A stretch of 64,000 nt of DNA from Pagrus major (GCF_040436345.1 NC_133238.1:1959267-2023266); one strand, 5' to 3'. Shown: positions 22,698-35,735, numbered from the stretch's first letter. The notes: generated by a model from the sequence alone, not told the origin. Numbers and translations: made by a program.

Positions 22698-22871
22698 GAG
22701 CCCCAGTCGTCTGCTGCCTGAGCCCACCTCCTGGCACGCTTCACACTCGTCGCGGTGTGCCATTTGCATTGCGCGGCGGAGTGGCTTGTGCTTAGCGGCT
22801 CCTCCCAAGCGCTCCGTGGCTTAGCCCCGAGTCTGGTTAAGGCCGGCTTTATTGATTTTCACACATGCACG

Positions 22872-22989
22872 AGGCTCAGCCAAACGGCAAAGCCTGCCAA
22901 AAATATCTTCAACTCATTGGTGTTCCTCTCCACGGAAGTCTTTAGTAAAAGGCGAAAGACTTGTGCGTTATGAAGAGAAACCCGAGTAA
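22872..22989 (-). ncRNA. RNU5: U5 snRNA, unit 25
   Basis: Array-consensus U5. Confidence 0.92.
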
Positions 22990-23428
22990 GTACAGCGCCT
23001 CTCCTCGACAGCAGCCAAGACAGCTGTGGTCCCAGGCACTCTTCTCATGGTGAGCCTCACTTGGCTCATCGCGCACCAAAATCCCTGGCCACGCCCGTCC
23101 CCACATTATCCCAGGCTCTACTCGACCGGTTTGTGGAGAGAGAAAAGCCTGCTCGTTGGGCGCAGGCCACCAAACGTCACAAACACTCGGGCGCTTCCAG
23201 ACTCTCTGTTTCAGTTGAGGACCGCGGGGGGGGAAATGCAGGGCACACTCAGCAGGTATTGCGCACCGGCCGCGGCGAGGCAGTTTTGCCTCTTTTTCTG
23301 ACCATGCAAAGCGCAGCTCTCGCTGCGGTTTGCCAGCCTTCTTCTTGCTGCCGATTCTGTGCCGCAATGTCAAGTTTGTCAAGGCCTTTGGTCTGCAACA
23401 CTGATTGATTTTCAACAAGGCCGGAGAG

Positions 23429-23616
23429 GGGTGCACCGTTCCCGGCGGCGCTGCAATACCGGGTCGATGCGTGGAGTGAACGGAGCAAGCCCCTGTTTCA
23501 GCTCCCGAGGCTAAAAATCCATTTAATATGTTGTCCCCATATAGAGGACATATCAGATATTAAACTGATAAGAACAGATACTACACTTGATCTTAGCCAA
23601 AAGGCCGAGAAGCGAT
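23429..23616 (-). ncRNA. RNU2: U2 snRNA, unit 26
   Basis: Array-consensus U2. Confidence 0.97.
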
Positions 23617-23790
23617 GAGCCCCAGTCGTCTGCTGCCTGAGCCCACCTCCTGGCACGCTTCACACTCGTCGCGGTGTGCCATTTGCATTGCGCGGCGGAG
23701 TGGCTTGTGCTTAGCGGCTCCTCCCAAGCGCTCCGTGGCTTAGCCCCGAGTCTGGTTAAGGCCGGCTTTATTGATTTTCACACATGCACG

Positions 23791-23908
23791 AGGCTCAGCC
23801 AAACGGCAAAGCCTGCCAAAAATATCTTCAACTCATTGGTGTTCCTCTCCACGGAAGTCTTTAGTAAAAGGCGAAAGACTTGTGCGTTATGAAGAGAAAC
23901 CCGAGTAA
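23791..23908 (-). ncRNA. RNU5: U5 snRNA, unit 26
   Basis: Array-consensus U5. Confidence 0.92.
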
Positions 23909-24347
23909 GTACAGCGCCTCTCCTCGACAGCAGCCAAGACAGCTGTGGTCCCAGGCACTCTTCTCATGGTGAGCCTCACTTGGCTCATCGCGCACCAAAA
24001 TCCCTGGCCACGCCCGTCCCCACATTATCCCAGGCTCTACTCGACCGGTTTGTGGAGAGAGAAAAGCCTGCTCGTTGGGCGCAGGCCACCAAACGTCACA
24101 AACACTCGGGCGCTTCCAGACTCTCTGTTTCAGTTGAGGACCGCGGGGGGGGAAATGCAGGGCACACTCAGCAGGTATTGCGCACCGGCCGCGGCGAGGC
24201 AGTTTTGCCTCTTTTTCTGACCATGCAAAGCGCAGCTCTCGCTGCGGTTTGCCAGCCTTCTTCTTGCTGCCGATTCTGTGCCGCAATGTCAAGTTTGTCA
24301 AGGCCTTTGGTCTGCAACACTGATTGATTTTCAACAAGGCCGGAGAG

Positions 24348-24535
24348 GGGTGCACCGTTCCCGGCGGCGCTGCAATACCGGGTCGATGCGTGGAGTGAAC
24401 GGAGCAAGCCCCTGTTTCAGCTCCCGAGGCTAAAAATCCATTTAATATGTTGTCCCCATATAGAGGACATATCAGATATTAAACTGATAAGAACAGATAC
24501 TACACTTGATCTTAGCCAAAAGGCCGAGAAGCGAT
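24348..24535 (-). ncRNA. RNU2: U2 snRNA, unit 27
   Basis: Array-consensus U2. Confidence 0.97.
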
Positions 24536-24709
24536 GAGCCCCAGTCGTCTGCTGCCTGAGCCCACCTCCTGGCACGCTTCACACTCGTCGCGGTGTGCCA
24601 TTTGCATTGCGCGGCGGAGTGGCTTGTGCTTAGCGGCTCCTCCCAAGCGCTCCGTGGCTTAGCCCCGAGTCTGGTTAAGGCCGGCTTTATTGATTTTCAC
24701 ACATGCACG

Positions 24710-24827
24710 AGGCTCAGCCAAACGGCAAAGCCTGCCAAAAATATCTTCAACTCATTGGTGTTCCTCTCCACGGAAGTCTTTAGTAAAAGGCGAAAGACTT
24801 GTGCGTTATGAAGAGAAACCCGAGTAA
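24710..24827 (-). ncRNA. RNU5: U5 snRNA, unit 27
   Basis: Array-consensus U5. Confidence 0.92.
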
Positions 24828-25266
24828 GTACAGCGCCTCTCCTCGACAGCAGCCAAGACAGCTGTGGTCCCAGGCACTCTTCTCATGGTGAGCCTCACTT
24901 GGCTCATCGCGCACCAAAATCCCTGGCCACGCCCGTCCCCACATTATCCCAGGCTCTACTCGACCGGTTTGTGGAGAGAGAAAAGCCTGCTCGTTGGGCG
25001 CAGGCCACCAAACGTCACAAACACTCGGGCGCTTCCAGACTCTCTGTTTCAGTTGAGGACCGCGGGGGGGGAAATGCAGGGCACACTCAGCAGGTATTGC
25101 GCACCGGCCGCGGCGAGGCAGTTTTGCCTCTTTTTCTGACCATGCAAAGCGCAGCTCTCGCTGCGGTTTGCCAGCCTTCTTCTTGCTGCCGATTCTGTGC
25201 CGCAATGTCAAGTTTGTCAAGGCCTTTGGTCTGCAACACTGATTGATTTTCAACAAGGCCGGAGAG

Positions 25267-25454
25267 GGGTGCACCGTTCCCGGCGGCGCTGCAATACCGG
25301 GTCGATGCGTGGAGTGAACGGAGCAAGCCCCTGTTTCAGCTCCCGAGGCTAAAAATCCATTTAATATGTTGTCCCCATATAGAGGACATATCAGATATTA
25401 AACTGATAAGAACAGATACTACACTTGATCTTAGCCAAAAGGCCGAGAAGCGAT
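25267..25454 (-). ncRNA. RNU2: U2 snRNA, unit 28
   Basis: Array-consensus U2. Confidence 0.97.
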
Positions 25455-25628
25455 GAGCCCCAGTCGTCTGCTGCCTGAGCCCACCTCCTGGCACGCTTCA
25501 CACTCGTCGCGGTGTGCCATTTGCATTGCGCGGCGGAGTGGCTTGTGCTTAGCGGCTCCTCCCAAGCGCTCCGTGGCTTAGCCCCGAGTCTGGTTAAGGC
25601 CGGCTTTATTGATTTTCACACATGCACG

Positions 25629-25746
25629 AGGCTCAGCCAAACGGCAAAGCCTGCCAAAAATATCTTCAACTCATTGGTGTTCCTCTCCACGGAAGTCTTT
25701 AGTAAAAGGCGAAAGACTTGTGCGTTATGAAGAGAAACCCGAGTAA
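25629..25746 (-). ncRNA. RNU5: U5 snRNA, unit 28
   Basis: Array-consensus U5. Confidence 0.92.
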
Positions 25747-26185
25747 GTACAGCGCCTCTCCTCGACAGCAGCCAAGACAGCTGTGGTCCCAGGCACTCTT
25801 CTCATGGTGAGCCTCACTTGGCTCATCGCGCACCAAAATCCCTGGCCACGCCCGTCCCCACATTATCCCAGGCTCTACTCGACCGGTTTGTGGAGAGAGA
25901 AAAGCCTGCTCGTTGGGCGCAGGCCACCAAACGTCACAAACACTCGGGCGCTTCCAGACTCTCTGTTTCAGTTGAGGACCGCGGGGGGGGAAATGCAGGG
26001 CACACTCAGCAGGTATTGCGCACCGGCCGCGGCGAGGCAGTTTTGCCTCTTTTTCTGACCATGCAAAGCGCAGCTCTCGCTGCGGTTTGCCAGCCTTCTT
26101 CTTGCTGCCGATTCTGTGCCGCAATGTCAAGTTTGTCAAGGCCTTTGGTCTGCAACACTGATTGATTTTCAACAAGGCCGGAGAG

Positions 26186-26373
26186 GGGTGCACCGTTCCC
26201 GGCGGCGCTGCAATACCGGGTCGATGCGTGGAGTGAACGGAGCAAGCCCCTGTTTCAGCTCCCGAGGCTAAAAATCCATTTAATATGTTGTCCCCATATA
26301 GAGGACATATCAGATATTAAACTGATAAGAACAGATACTACACTTGATCTTAGCCAAAAGGCCGAGAAGCGAT
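26186..26373 (-). ncRNA. RNU2: U2 snRNA, unit 29
   Basis: Array-consensus U2. Confidence 0.97.
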
Positions 26374-26547
26374 GAGCCCCAGTCGTCTGCTGCCTGAGCC
26401 CACCTCCTGGCACGCTTCACACTCGTCGCGGTGTGCCATTTGCATTGCGCGGCGGAGTGGCTTGTGCTTAGCGGCTCCTCCCAAGCGCTCCGTGGCTTAG
26501 CCCCGAGTCTGGTTAAGGCCGGCTTTATTGATTTTCACACATGCACG

Positions 26548-26665
26548 AGGCTCAGCCAAACGGCAAAGCCTGCCAAAAATATCTTCAACTCATTGGTGTT
26601 CCTCTCCACGGAAGTCTTTAGTAAAAGGCGAAAGACTTGTGCGTTATGAAGAGAAACCCGAGTAA
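26548..26665 (-). ncRNA. RNU5: U5 snRNA, unit 29
   Basis: Array-consensus U5. Confidence 0.92.
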
Positions 26666-27104
26666 GTACAGCGCCTCTCCTCGACAGCAGCCAAGACAGC
26701 TGTGGTCCCAGGCACTCTTCTCATGGTGAGCCTCACTTGGCTCATCGCGCACCAAAATCCCTGGCCACGCCCGTCCCCACATTATCCCAGGCTCTACTCG
26801 ACCGGTTTGTGGAGAGAGAAAAGCCTGCTCGTTGGGCGCAGGCCACCAAACGTCACAAACACTCGGGCGCTTCCAGACTCTCTGTTTCAGTTGAGGACCG
26901 CGGGGGGGGAAATGCAGGGCACACTCAGCAGGTATTGCGCACCGGCCGCGGCGAGGCAGTTTTGCCTCTTTTTCTGACCATGCAAAGCGCAGCTCTCGCT
27001 GCGGTTTGCCAGCCTTCTTCTTGCTGCCGATTCTGTGCCGCAATGTCAAGTTTGTCAAGGCCTTTGGTCTGCAACACTGATTGATTTTCAACAAGGCCGG
27101 AGAG

Positions 27105-27292
27105 GGGTGCACCGTTCCCGGCGGCGCTGCAATACCGGGTCGATGCGTGGAGTGAACGGAGCAAGCCCCTGTTTCAGCTCCCGAGGCTAAAAATCCATTT
27201 AATATGTTGTCCCCATATAGAGGACATATCAGATATTAAACTGATAAGAACAGATACTACACTTGATCTTAGCCAAAAGGCCGAGAAGCGAT
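27105..27292 (-). ncRNA. RNU2: U2 snRNA, unit 30
   Basis: Array-consensus U2. Confidence 0.97.
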
Positions 27293-27466
27293 GAGCCCCA
27301 GTCGTCTGCTGCCTGAGCCCACCTCCTGGCACGCTTCACACTCGTCGCGGTGTGCCATTTGCATTGCGCGGCGGAGTGGCTTGTGCTTAGCGGCTCCTCC
27401 CAAGCGCTCCGTGGCTTAGCCCCGAGTCTGGTTAAGGCCGGCTTTATTGATTTTCACACATGCACG

Positions 27467-27584
27467 AGGCTCAGCCAAACGGCAAAGCCTGCCAAAAATA
27501 TCTTCAACTCATTGGTGTTCCTCTCCACGGAAGTCTTTAGTAAAAGGCGAAAGACTTGTGCGTTATGAAGAGAAACCCGAGTAA
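27467..27584 (-). ncRNA. RNU5: U5 snRNA, unit 30
   Basis: Array-consensus U5. Confidence 0.92.
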
Positions 27585-28023
27585 GTACAGCGCCTCTCCT
27601 CGACAGCAGCCAAGACAGCTGTGGTCCCAGGCACTCTTCTCATGGTGAGCCTCACTTGGCTCATCGCGCACCAAAATCCCTGGCCACGCCCGTCCCCACA
27701 TTATCCCAGGCTCTACTCGACCGGTTTGTGGAGAGAGAAAAGCCTGCTCGTTGGGCGCAGGCCACCAAACGTCACAAACACTCGGGCGCTTCCAGACTCT
27801 CTGTTTCAGTTGAGGACCGCGGGGGGGGAAATGCAGGGCACACTCAGCAGGTATTGCGCACCGGCCGCGGCGAGGCAGTTTTGCCTCTTTTTCTGACCAT
27901 GCAAAGCGCAGCTCTCGCTGCGGTTTGCCAGCCTTCTTCTTGCTGCCGATTCTGTGCCGCAATGTCAAGTTTGTCAAGGCCTTTGGTCTGCAACACTGAT
28001 TGATTTTCAACAAGGCCGGAGAG

Positions 28024-28211
28024 GGGTGCACCGTTCCCGGCGGCGCTGCAATACCGGGTCGATGCGTGGAGTGAACGGAGCAAGCCCCTGTTTCAGCTCC
28101 CGAGGCTAAAAATCCATTTAATATGTTGTCCCCATATAGAGGACATATCAGATATTAAACTGATAAGAACAGATACTACACTTGATCTTAGCCAAAAGGC
28201 CGAGAAGCGAT
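28024..28211 (-). ncRNA. RNU2: U2 snRNA, unit 31
   Basis: Array-consensus U2. Confidence 0.97.
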
Positions 28212-28385
28212 GAGCCCCAGTCGTCTGCTGCCTGAGCCCACCTCCTGGCACGCTTCACACTCGTCGCGGTGTGCCATTTGCATTGCGCGGCGGAGTGGCT
28301 TGTGCTTAGCGGCTCCTCCCAAGCGCTCCGTGGCTTAGCCCCGAGTCTGGTTAAGGCCGGCTTTATTGATTTTCACACATGCACG

Positions 28386-28503
28386 AGGCTCAGCCAAACG
28401 GCAAAGCCTGCCAAAAATATCTTCAACTCATTGGTGTTCCTCTCCACGGAAGTCTTTAGTAAAAGGCGAAAGACTTGTGCGTTATGAAGAGAAACCCGAG
28501 TAA
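28386..28503 (-). ncRNA. RNU5: U5 snRNA, unit 31
   Basis: Array-consensus U5. Confidence 0.92.
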
Positions 28504-28941
28504 GTACAGCGCCTCTCCTCGACAGCAGCCAAGACAGCTGTGGTCCCAGGCACTCTTCTCATGGTGAGCCTCACTTGGCTCATCGCGCACCAAAATCCCT
28601 GGCCACGCCCGTCCCCACATTATCCCAGGCTCTACTCGACCGGTTTGTGGAGAGAGAAAAGCCTGCTCGTTGGGCGCAGGCCACCAAACGTCACAAACAC
28701 TCGGGCGCTTCCAGACTCTCTGTTTCAGTTGAGGACCGCGGGGGGGAAATGCAGGGCACACTCAGCAGGTATTGCGCACCGGCCGCGGCGAGGCAGTTTT
28801 GCCTCTTTTTCTGACCATGCAAAGCGCAGCTCTCGCTGCGGTTTGCCAGCCTTCTTCTTGCTGCCGATTCTGTGCCGCAATGTCAAGTTTGTCAAGGCCT
28901 TTGGTCTGCAACACTGATTGATTTTCAACAAGGCCGGAGAG

Positions 28942-29129
28942 GGGTGCACCGTTCCCGGCGGCGCTGCAATACCGGGTCGATGCGTGGAGTGAACGGAGCA
29001 AGCCCCTGTTTCAGCTCCCGAGGCTAAAAATCCATTTAATATGTTGTCCCCATATAGAGGACATATCAGATATTAAACTGATAAGAACAGATACTACACT
29101 TGATCTTAGCCAAAAGGCCGAGAAGCGAT
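28942..29129 (-). ncRNA. RNU2: U2 snRNA, unit 32
   Basis: Consensus U2; 7-G spacer run, paired with unit 33, repeating the pair at units 24-25. Confidence 0.97.
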
Positions 29130-29303
29130 GAGCCCCAGTCGTCTGCTGCCTGAGCCCACCTCCTGGCACGCTTCACACTCGTCGCGGTGTGCCATTTGCA
29201 TTGCGCGGCGGAGTGGCTTGTGCTTAGCGGCTCCTCCCAAGCGCTCCGTGGCTTAGCCCCGAGTCTGGTTAAGGCCGGCTTTATTGATTTTCACACATGC
29301 ACG

Positions 29304-29421
29304 AGGCTCAGCCAAACGGCAAAGCCTGCCAAAAATATCTTCAACTCATTGGTGTTCCTCTCCACGGAAGCCTTTAGTAAAAGGCGAAAGACTTGTGCGT
29401 TATGAAGAGAAACCCGAGTAA
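29304..29421 (-). ncRNA. RNU5: U5 snRNA variant, unit 32
   Basis: Same nucleotide-51 A to G change as unit 24 (C at 29371 on the plus strand). Confidence 0.91.
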
Positions 29422-29859
29422 GTACAGCGCCTCTCCTCGACAGCAGCCAAGACAGCTGTGGTCCCAGGCACTCTTCTCATGGTGAGCCTCACTTGGCTCA
29501 TCGCGCACCAAAATCCCTGGCCACGCCCGTCCCCACATTATCCCAGGCTCTACTCGACCGGTTTGTGGAGAGAGAAAAGCCTGCTCGTTGGGCGCAGGCC
29601 ACCAAACGTCACAAACACTCGGGCGCTTCCAGACTCTCTGTTTCAGTTGAGGACCGCGGGGGGGAAATGCAGGGCACACTCAGCAGGTATTGCGCACCGG
29701 CCGCGGCGAGGCAGTTTTGCCTCTTTTTCTGACCATGCAAAGCGCAGCTCTCGCTGCGGTTTGCCAGCCTTCTTCTTGCTGCCGATTCTGTGCCGCAATG
29801 TCAAGTTTGTCAAGGCCTTTGGTCTGCAACACTGATTGATTTTCAACAAGGCCGGAGAG

Positions 29860-30047
29860 GGGTGCACCGTTCCCGGCGGCGCTGCAATACCGGGTCGATG
29901 CGTGGAGTGAACGGAGCAAGCCCCTGTTTCAGCTCCCGAGGCTAAAAATCCATTTAATATGTTGTCCCCATATAGAGGACATATCAGATATTAAACTGAT
30001 AAGAACAGATACTACACTTGATCTTAGCCAAAAGGCCGAGAAGCGAT
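29860..30047 (-). ncRNA. RNU2: U2 snRNA, unit 33
   Basis: Consensus U2; 7-G spacer run. Confidence 0.97.
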
Positions 30048-30221
30048 GAGCCCCAGTCGTCTGCTGCCTGAGCCCACCTCCTGGCACGCTTCACACTCGT
30101 CGCGGTGTGCCATTTGCATTGCGCGGCGGAGTGGCTTGTGCTTAGCGGCTCCTCCCAAGCGCTCCGTGGCTTAGCCCCGAGTCTGGTTAAGGCCGGCTTT
30201 ATTGATTTTCACACATGCACG

Positions 30222-30339
30222 AGGCTCAGCCAAACGGCAAAGCCTGCCAAAAATATCTTCAACTCATTGGTGTTCCTCTCCACGGAAGTCTTTAGTAAAA
30301 GGCGAAAGACTTGTGCGTTATGAAGAGAAACCCGAGTAA
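30222..30339 (-). ncRNA. RNU5: U5 snRNA, unit 33
   Basis: Array-consensus U5. Confidence 0.92.
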
Positions 30340-30778
30340 GTACAGCGCCTCTCCTCGACAGCAGCCAAGACAGCTGTGGTCCCAGGCACTCTTCTCATGG
30401 TGAGCCTCACTTGGCTCATCGCGCACCAAAATCCCTGGCCACGCCCGTCCCCACATTATCCCAGGCTCTACTCGACCGGTTTGTGGAGAGAGAAAAGCCT
30501 GCTCGTTGGGCGCAGGCCACCAAACGTCACAAACACTCGGGCGCTTCCAGACTCTCTGTTTCAGTTGAGGACCGCGGGGGGGGAAATGCAGGGCACACTC
30601 AGCAGGTATTGCGCACCGGCCGCGGCGAGGCAGTTTTGCCTCTTTTTCTGACCATGCAAAGCGCAGCTCTCGCTGCGGTTTGCCAGCCTTCTTCTTGCTG
30701 CCGATTCTGTGCCGCAATGTCAAGTTTGTCAAGGCCTTTGGTCTGCAACACTGATTGATTTTCAACAAGGCCGGAGAG

Positions 30779-30966
30779 GGGTGCACCGTTCCCGGCGGCG
30801 CTGCAATACCGGGTCGATGCGTGGAGTGAACGGAGCAAGCCCCTGTTTCAGCTCCCGAGGCTAAAAATCCATTTAATATGTTGTCCCCATATAGAGGACA
30901 TATCAGATATTAAACTGATAAGAACAGATACTACACTTGATCTTAGCCAAAAGGCCGAGAAGCGAT
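30779..30966 (-). ncRNA. RNU2: U2 snRNA, unit 34
   Basis: Consensus U2; its PSE has a private change at 31017. Confidence 0.97.
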
Positions 30967-31140
30967 GAGCCCCAGTCGTCTGCTGCCTGAGCCCACCTCC
31001 TGGCACGCTTCACACTTGTCGCGGTGTGCCATTTGCATTGCGCGGCGGAGTGGCTTGTGCTTAGCGGCTCCTCCCAAGCGCTCCGTGGCTTAGCCCCGAG
31101 TCTGGTTAAGGCCGGCTTTATTGATTTTCACACATGCACG

Positions 31141-31258
31141 AGGCTCAGCCAAACGGCAAAGCCTGCCAAAAATATCTTCAACTCATTGGTGTTCCTCTCC
31201 ACGGAAGTCTTTAGTAAAAGGCGAAAGACTTGTGCGTTATGAAGAGAAACCCGAGTAA
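31141..31258 (-). ncRNA. RNU5: U5 snRNA, unit 34
   Basis: Array-consensus U5. Confidence 0.92.
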
Positions 31259-31697
31259 GTACAGCGCCTCTCCTCGACAGCAGCCAAGACAGCTGTGGTC
31301 CCAGGCACTCTTCTCATGGTGAGCCTCACTTGGCTCATCGCGCACCAAAATCCCTGGCCACGCCCGTCCCCACATTATCCCAGGCTCTACTCGACCGGTT
31401 TGTGGAGAGAGAAAAGCCTGCTCGTTGGGCGCAGGCCACCAAACGTCACAAACACTCGGGCGCTTCCAGACTCTCTGTTTCAGTTGAGGACCGCGGGGGG
31501 GGAAATGCAGGGCACACTCAGCAGGTATTGCGCACCGGCCGCGGCGAGGCAGTTTTGCCTCTTTTTCTGACCATGCAAAGCGCAGCTCTCGCTGCGGTTT
31601 GCCAGCCTTCTTCTTGCTGCCGATTCTGTGCCGCAATGTCAAGTTTGTCAAGGCCTTTGGTCTGCAACACTGATTGATTTTCAACAAGGCCGGAGAG

Positions 31698-31885
31698 GGG
31701 TGCACCGTTCCCGGCGGCGCTGCAATACCGGGTCGATGCGTGGAGTGAACGGAGCAAGCCCCTGTTTCAGCTCCCGAGGCTAAAAATCCATTTAATATGT
31801 TGTCCCCATATAGAGGACATATCAGATATTAAACTGATAAGAACAGATACTACACTTGATCTTAGCCAAAAGGCCGAGAAGCGAT
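31698..31885 (-). ncRNA. RNU2: U2 snRNA, unit 35
   Basis: Array-consensus U2. Confidence 0.97.
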
Positions 31886-32059
31886 GAGCCCCAGTCGTCT
31901 GCTGCCTGAGCCCACCTCCTGGCACGCTTCACACTCGTCGCGGTGTGCCATTTGCATTGCGCGGCGGAGTGGCTTGTGCTTAGCGGCTCCTCCCAAGCGC
32001 TCCGTGGCTTAGCCCCGAGTCTGGTTAAGGCCAGCTTTATTGATTTTCACACATGCACG

Positions 32060-32177
32060 AGGCTCAGCCAAACGGCAAAGCCTGCCAAAAATATCTTCAA
32101 CTCATTGGTGTTCCTCTCCACGGAAGTCTTTAGTAAAAGGCGAAAGACTTGTGCGTTATGAAGAGAAACCCGAGTAA
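32060..32177 (-). ncRNA. RNU5: U5 snRNA, unit 35
   Basis: Consensus U5; private G to A just past its 3' box (32033). Confidence 0.92.
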
Positions 32178-32616
32178 GTACAGCGCCTCTCCTCGACAGC
32201 AGCCAAGACAGCTGTGGTCCCAGGCACTCTTCTCATGGTGAGCCTCACTTGGCTCATCGCGCACCAAAATCCCTGGCCACGCCCGTCCCCACATTATCCC
32301 AGGCTCTACTCGACCGGTTTGTGGAGAGAGAAAAGCCTGCTCGTTGGGCGCAGGCCACCAAACGTCACAAACACTCGGGCGCTTCCAGACTCTCTGTTTC
32401 AGTTGAGGACCGCGGGGGGGGAAATGCAGGGCACACTCAGCAGGTATTGCGCACCGGCCGCGGCGAGGCAGTTTTGCCTCTTTTTCTGACCATGCAAAGC
32501 GCAGCTCTCGCTGCGGTTTGCCAGCCTTCTTCTTGCTGCCGATTCTGTGCCGCAATGTCAAGTTTGTCAAGGCCTTTGGTCTGCAACACTGATTGATTTT
32601 CAACAAGGCCGGAGAG

Positions 32617-32804
32617 GGGTGCACCGTTCCCGGCGGCGCTGCAATACCGGGTCGATGCGTGGAGTGAACGGAGCAAGCCCCTGTTTCAGCTCCCGAGGCT
32701 AAAAATCCATTTAATATGTTGTCCCCATATAGAGGACATATCAGATATTAAACTGATAAGAACAGATACTACACTTGATCTTAGCCAAAAGGCCGAGAAG
32801 CGAT
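32617..32804 (-). ncRNA. RNU2: U2 snRNA, unit 36
   Basis: Array-consensus U2. Confidence 0.97.
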
Positions 32805-32978
32805 GAGCCCCAGTCGTCTGCTGCCTGAGCCCACCTCCTGGCACGCTTCACACTCGTCGCGGTGTGCCATTTGCATTGCGCGGCGGAGTGGCTTGTGCTT
32901 AGCGGCTCCTCCCAAGCGCTCCGTGGCTTAGCCCCGAGTCTGGTTAAGGCCGGCTTTATTGATTTTCACACATGCACG

Positions 32979-33096
32979 AGGCTCAGCCAAACGGCAAAGC
33001 CTGCCAAAAATATCTTCAACTCATTGGTGTTCCTCTCCACGGAAGTCTTTAGTAAAAGGCGAAAGACTTGTGCGTTATGAAGAGAAACCCGAGTAA
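32979..33096 (-). ncRNA. RNU5: U5 snRNA, unit 36
   Basis: Array-consensus U5. Confidence 0.92.
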
Positions 33097-33535
33097 GTAC
33101 AGCGCCTCTCCTCGACAGCAGCCAAGACAGCTGTGGTCCCAGGCACTCTTCTCATGGTGAGCCTCACTTGGCTCATCGCGCACCAAAATCCCTGGCCACG
33201 CCCGTCCCCACATTATCCCAGGCTCTACTCGACCGGTTTGTGGAGAGAGAAAAGCCTGCTCGTTGGGCGCAGGCCACCAAACGTCACAAACACTCGGGCG
33301 CTTCCAGACTCTCTGTTTCAGTTGAGGACCGCGGGGGGGGAAATGCAGGGCACACTCAGCAGGTATTGCGCACCGGCCGCGGCGAGGCAGTTTTGCCTCT
33401 TTTTCTGACCATGCAAAGCGCAGCTCTCGCTGCGGTTTGCCAGCCTTCTTCTTGCTGCCGATTCTGTGCCGCAATGTCAAGTTTGTCAAGGCCTTTGGTC
33501 TGCAACACTGATTGATTTTCAACAAGGCCGGAGAG

Positions 33536-33723
33536 GGGTGCACCGTTCCCGGCGGCGCTGCAATACCGGGTCGATGCGTGGAGTGAACGGAGCAAGCCCC
33601 TGTTTCAGCTCCCGAGGCTAAAAATCCATTTAATATGTTGTCCCCATATAGAGGACATATCAGATATTAAACTGATAAGAACAGATACTACACTTGATCT
33701 TAGCCAAAAGGCCGAGAAGCGAT
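33536..33723 (-). ncRNA. RNU2: U2 snRNA, unit 37
   Basis: Array-consensus U2. Confidence 0.97.
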
Positions 33724-33897
33724 GAGCCCCAGTCGTCTGCTGCCTGAGCCCACCTCCTGGCACGCTTCACACTCGTCGCGGTGTGCCATTTGCATTGCGC
33801 GGCGGAGTGGCTTGTGCTTAGCGGCTCCTCCCAAGCGCTCCGTGGCTTAGCCCCGAGTCTGGTTAAGGCCGGCTTTATTGATTTTCACACATGCACG

Positions 33898-34015
33898 AGG
33901 CTCAGCCAAACGGCAAAGCCTGCCAAAAATATCTTCAACTCATTGGTGTTCCTCTCCACGGAAGTCTTTAGTAAAAGGCGAAAGACTTGTGCGTTATGAA
34001 GAGAAACCCGAGTAA
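33898..34015 (-). ncRNA. RNU5: U5 snRNA, unit 37
   Basis: Array-consensus U5. Confidence 0.92.
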
Positions 34016-34454
34016 GTACAGCGCCTCTCCTCGACAGCAGCCAAGACAGCTGTGGTCCCAGGCACTCTTCTCATGGTGAGCCTCACTTGGCTCATCGCGC
34101 ACCAAAATCCCTGGCCACGCCCGTCCCCACATTATCCCAGGCTCTACTCGACCGGTTTGTGGAGAGAGAAAAGCCTGCTCGTTGGGCGCAGGCCACCAAA
34201 CGTCACAAACACTCGGGCGCTTCCAGACTCTCTGTTTCAGTTGAGGACCGCGGGGGGGGAAATGCAGGGCACACTCAGCAGGTATTGCGCACCGGCCGCG
34301 GCGAGGCAGTTTTGCCTCTTTTTCTGACCATGCAAAGCGCAGCTCTCGCTGTGGTTTGCCAGCCTTCTTCTTGCTGCCGATTCTGTGCCGCAATGTCAAG
34401 TTTGTCAAGGCCTTTGGTCTGCAACACTGATTGATTTTCAACAAGGCCGGAGAG

Positions 34455-34642
34455 GGGTGCACCGTTCCCGGCGGCGCTGCAATACCGGGTCGATGCGTGG
34501 AGTGAACGGAGCAAGCCCCTGTTTCAGCTCCCGAGGCTAAAAATCCATTTAATATGTTGTCCCCATATAGAGGACATATCAGATATTAAACTGATAAGAA
34601 CAGATACTACACTTGATCTTAGCCAAAAGGCCGAGAAGCGAT
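34455..34642 (-). ncRNA. RNU2: U2 snRNA, unit 38
   Basis: Consensus U2; private C to T in the spacer at 34352. Confidence 0.97.
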
Positions 34643-34816
34643 GAGCCCCAGTCGTCTGCTGCCTGAGCCCACCTCCTGGCACGCTTCACACTCGTCGCGG
34701 TGTGCCATTTGCATTGCGCGGCGGAGTGGCTTGTGCTTAGCGGCTCCTCCCAAGCGCTCCGTGGCTTAGCCCCGAGTCTGGTTAAGGCCGGCTTTATTGA
34801 TTTTCACACATGCACG

Positions 34817-34934
34817 AGGCTCAGCCAAACGGCAAAGCCTGCCAAAAATATCTTCAACTCATTGGTGTTCCTCTCCACGGAAGTCTTTAGTAAAAGGCGA
34901 AAGACTTGTGCGTTATGAAGAGAAACCCGAGTAA
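34817..34934 (-). ncRNA. RNU5: U5 snRNA, unit 38
   Basis: Array-consensus U5. Confidence 0.92.
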
Positions 34935-35373
34935 GTACAGCGCCTCTCCTCGACAGCAGCCAAGACAGCTGTGGTCCCAGGCACTCTTCTCATGGTGAGC
35001 CTCACTTGGCTCATCGCGCACCAAAATCCCTGGCCACGCCCGTCCCCACATTATCCCAGGCTCTACTCGACCGGTTTGTGGAGAGAGAAAAGCCTGCTCG
35101 TTGGGCGCAGGCCACCAAACGTCACAAACACTCGGGCGCTTCCAGACTCTCTGTTTCAGTTGAGGACCGCGGGGGGGGAAATGCAGGGCACACTCAGCAG
35201 GTATTGCGCACCGGCCGCGGCGAGGCAGTTTTGCCTCTTTTTCTGACCATGCAAAGCGCAGCTCTCGCTGCGGTTTGCCAGCCTTCTTCTTGCTGCCGAT
35301 TCTGTGCCGCAATGTCAAGTTTGTCAAGGCCTTTGGTCTGCAACACTGATTGATTTTCAACAAGGCCGGAGAG

Positions 35374-35561
35374 GGGTGCACCGTTCCCGGCGGCGCTGCA
35401 ATACCGGGTCGATGCGTGGAGTGAACGGAGCAAGCCCCTGTTTCAGCTCCCGAGGCTAAAAATCCATTTAATATGTTGTCCCCATATAGAGGACATATCA
35501 GATATTAAACTGATAAGAACAGATACTACACTTGATCTTAGCCAAAAGGCCGAGAAGCGAT
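35374..35561 (-). ncRNA. RNU2: U2 snRNA, unit 39
   Basis: Array-consensus U2. Confidence 0.97.
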
Positions 35562-35735
35562 GAGCCCCAGTCGTCTGCTGCCTGAGCCCACCTCCTGGCA
35601 CGCTTCACACTCGTCGCGGTGTGCCATTTGCATTGCGCGGCGGAGTGGCTTGTGCTTAGCGGCTCCTCCCAAGCGCTCCGTGGCTTAGCCCCGAGTCTGG
35701 TTAAGGCCGGCTTTATTGATTTTCACACATGCACG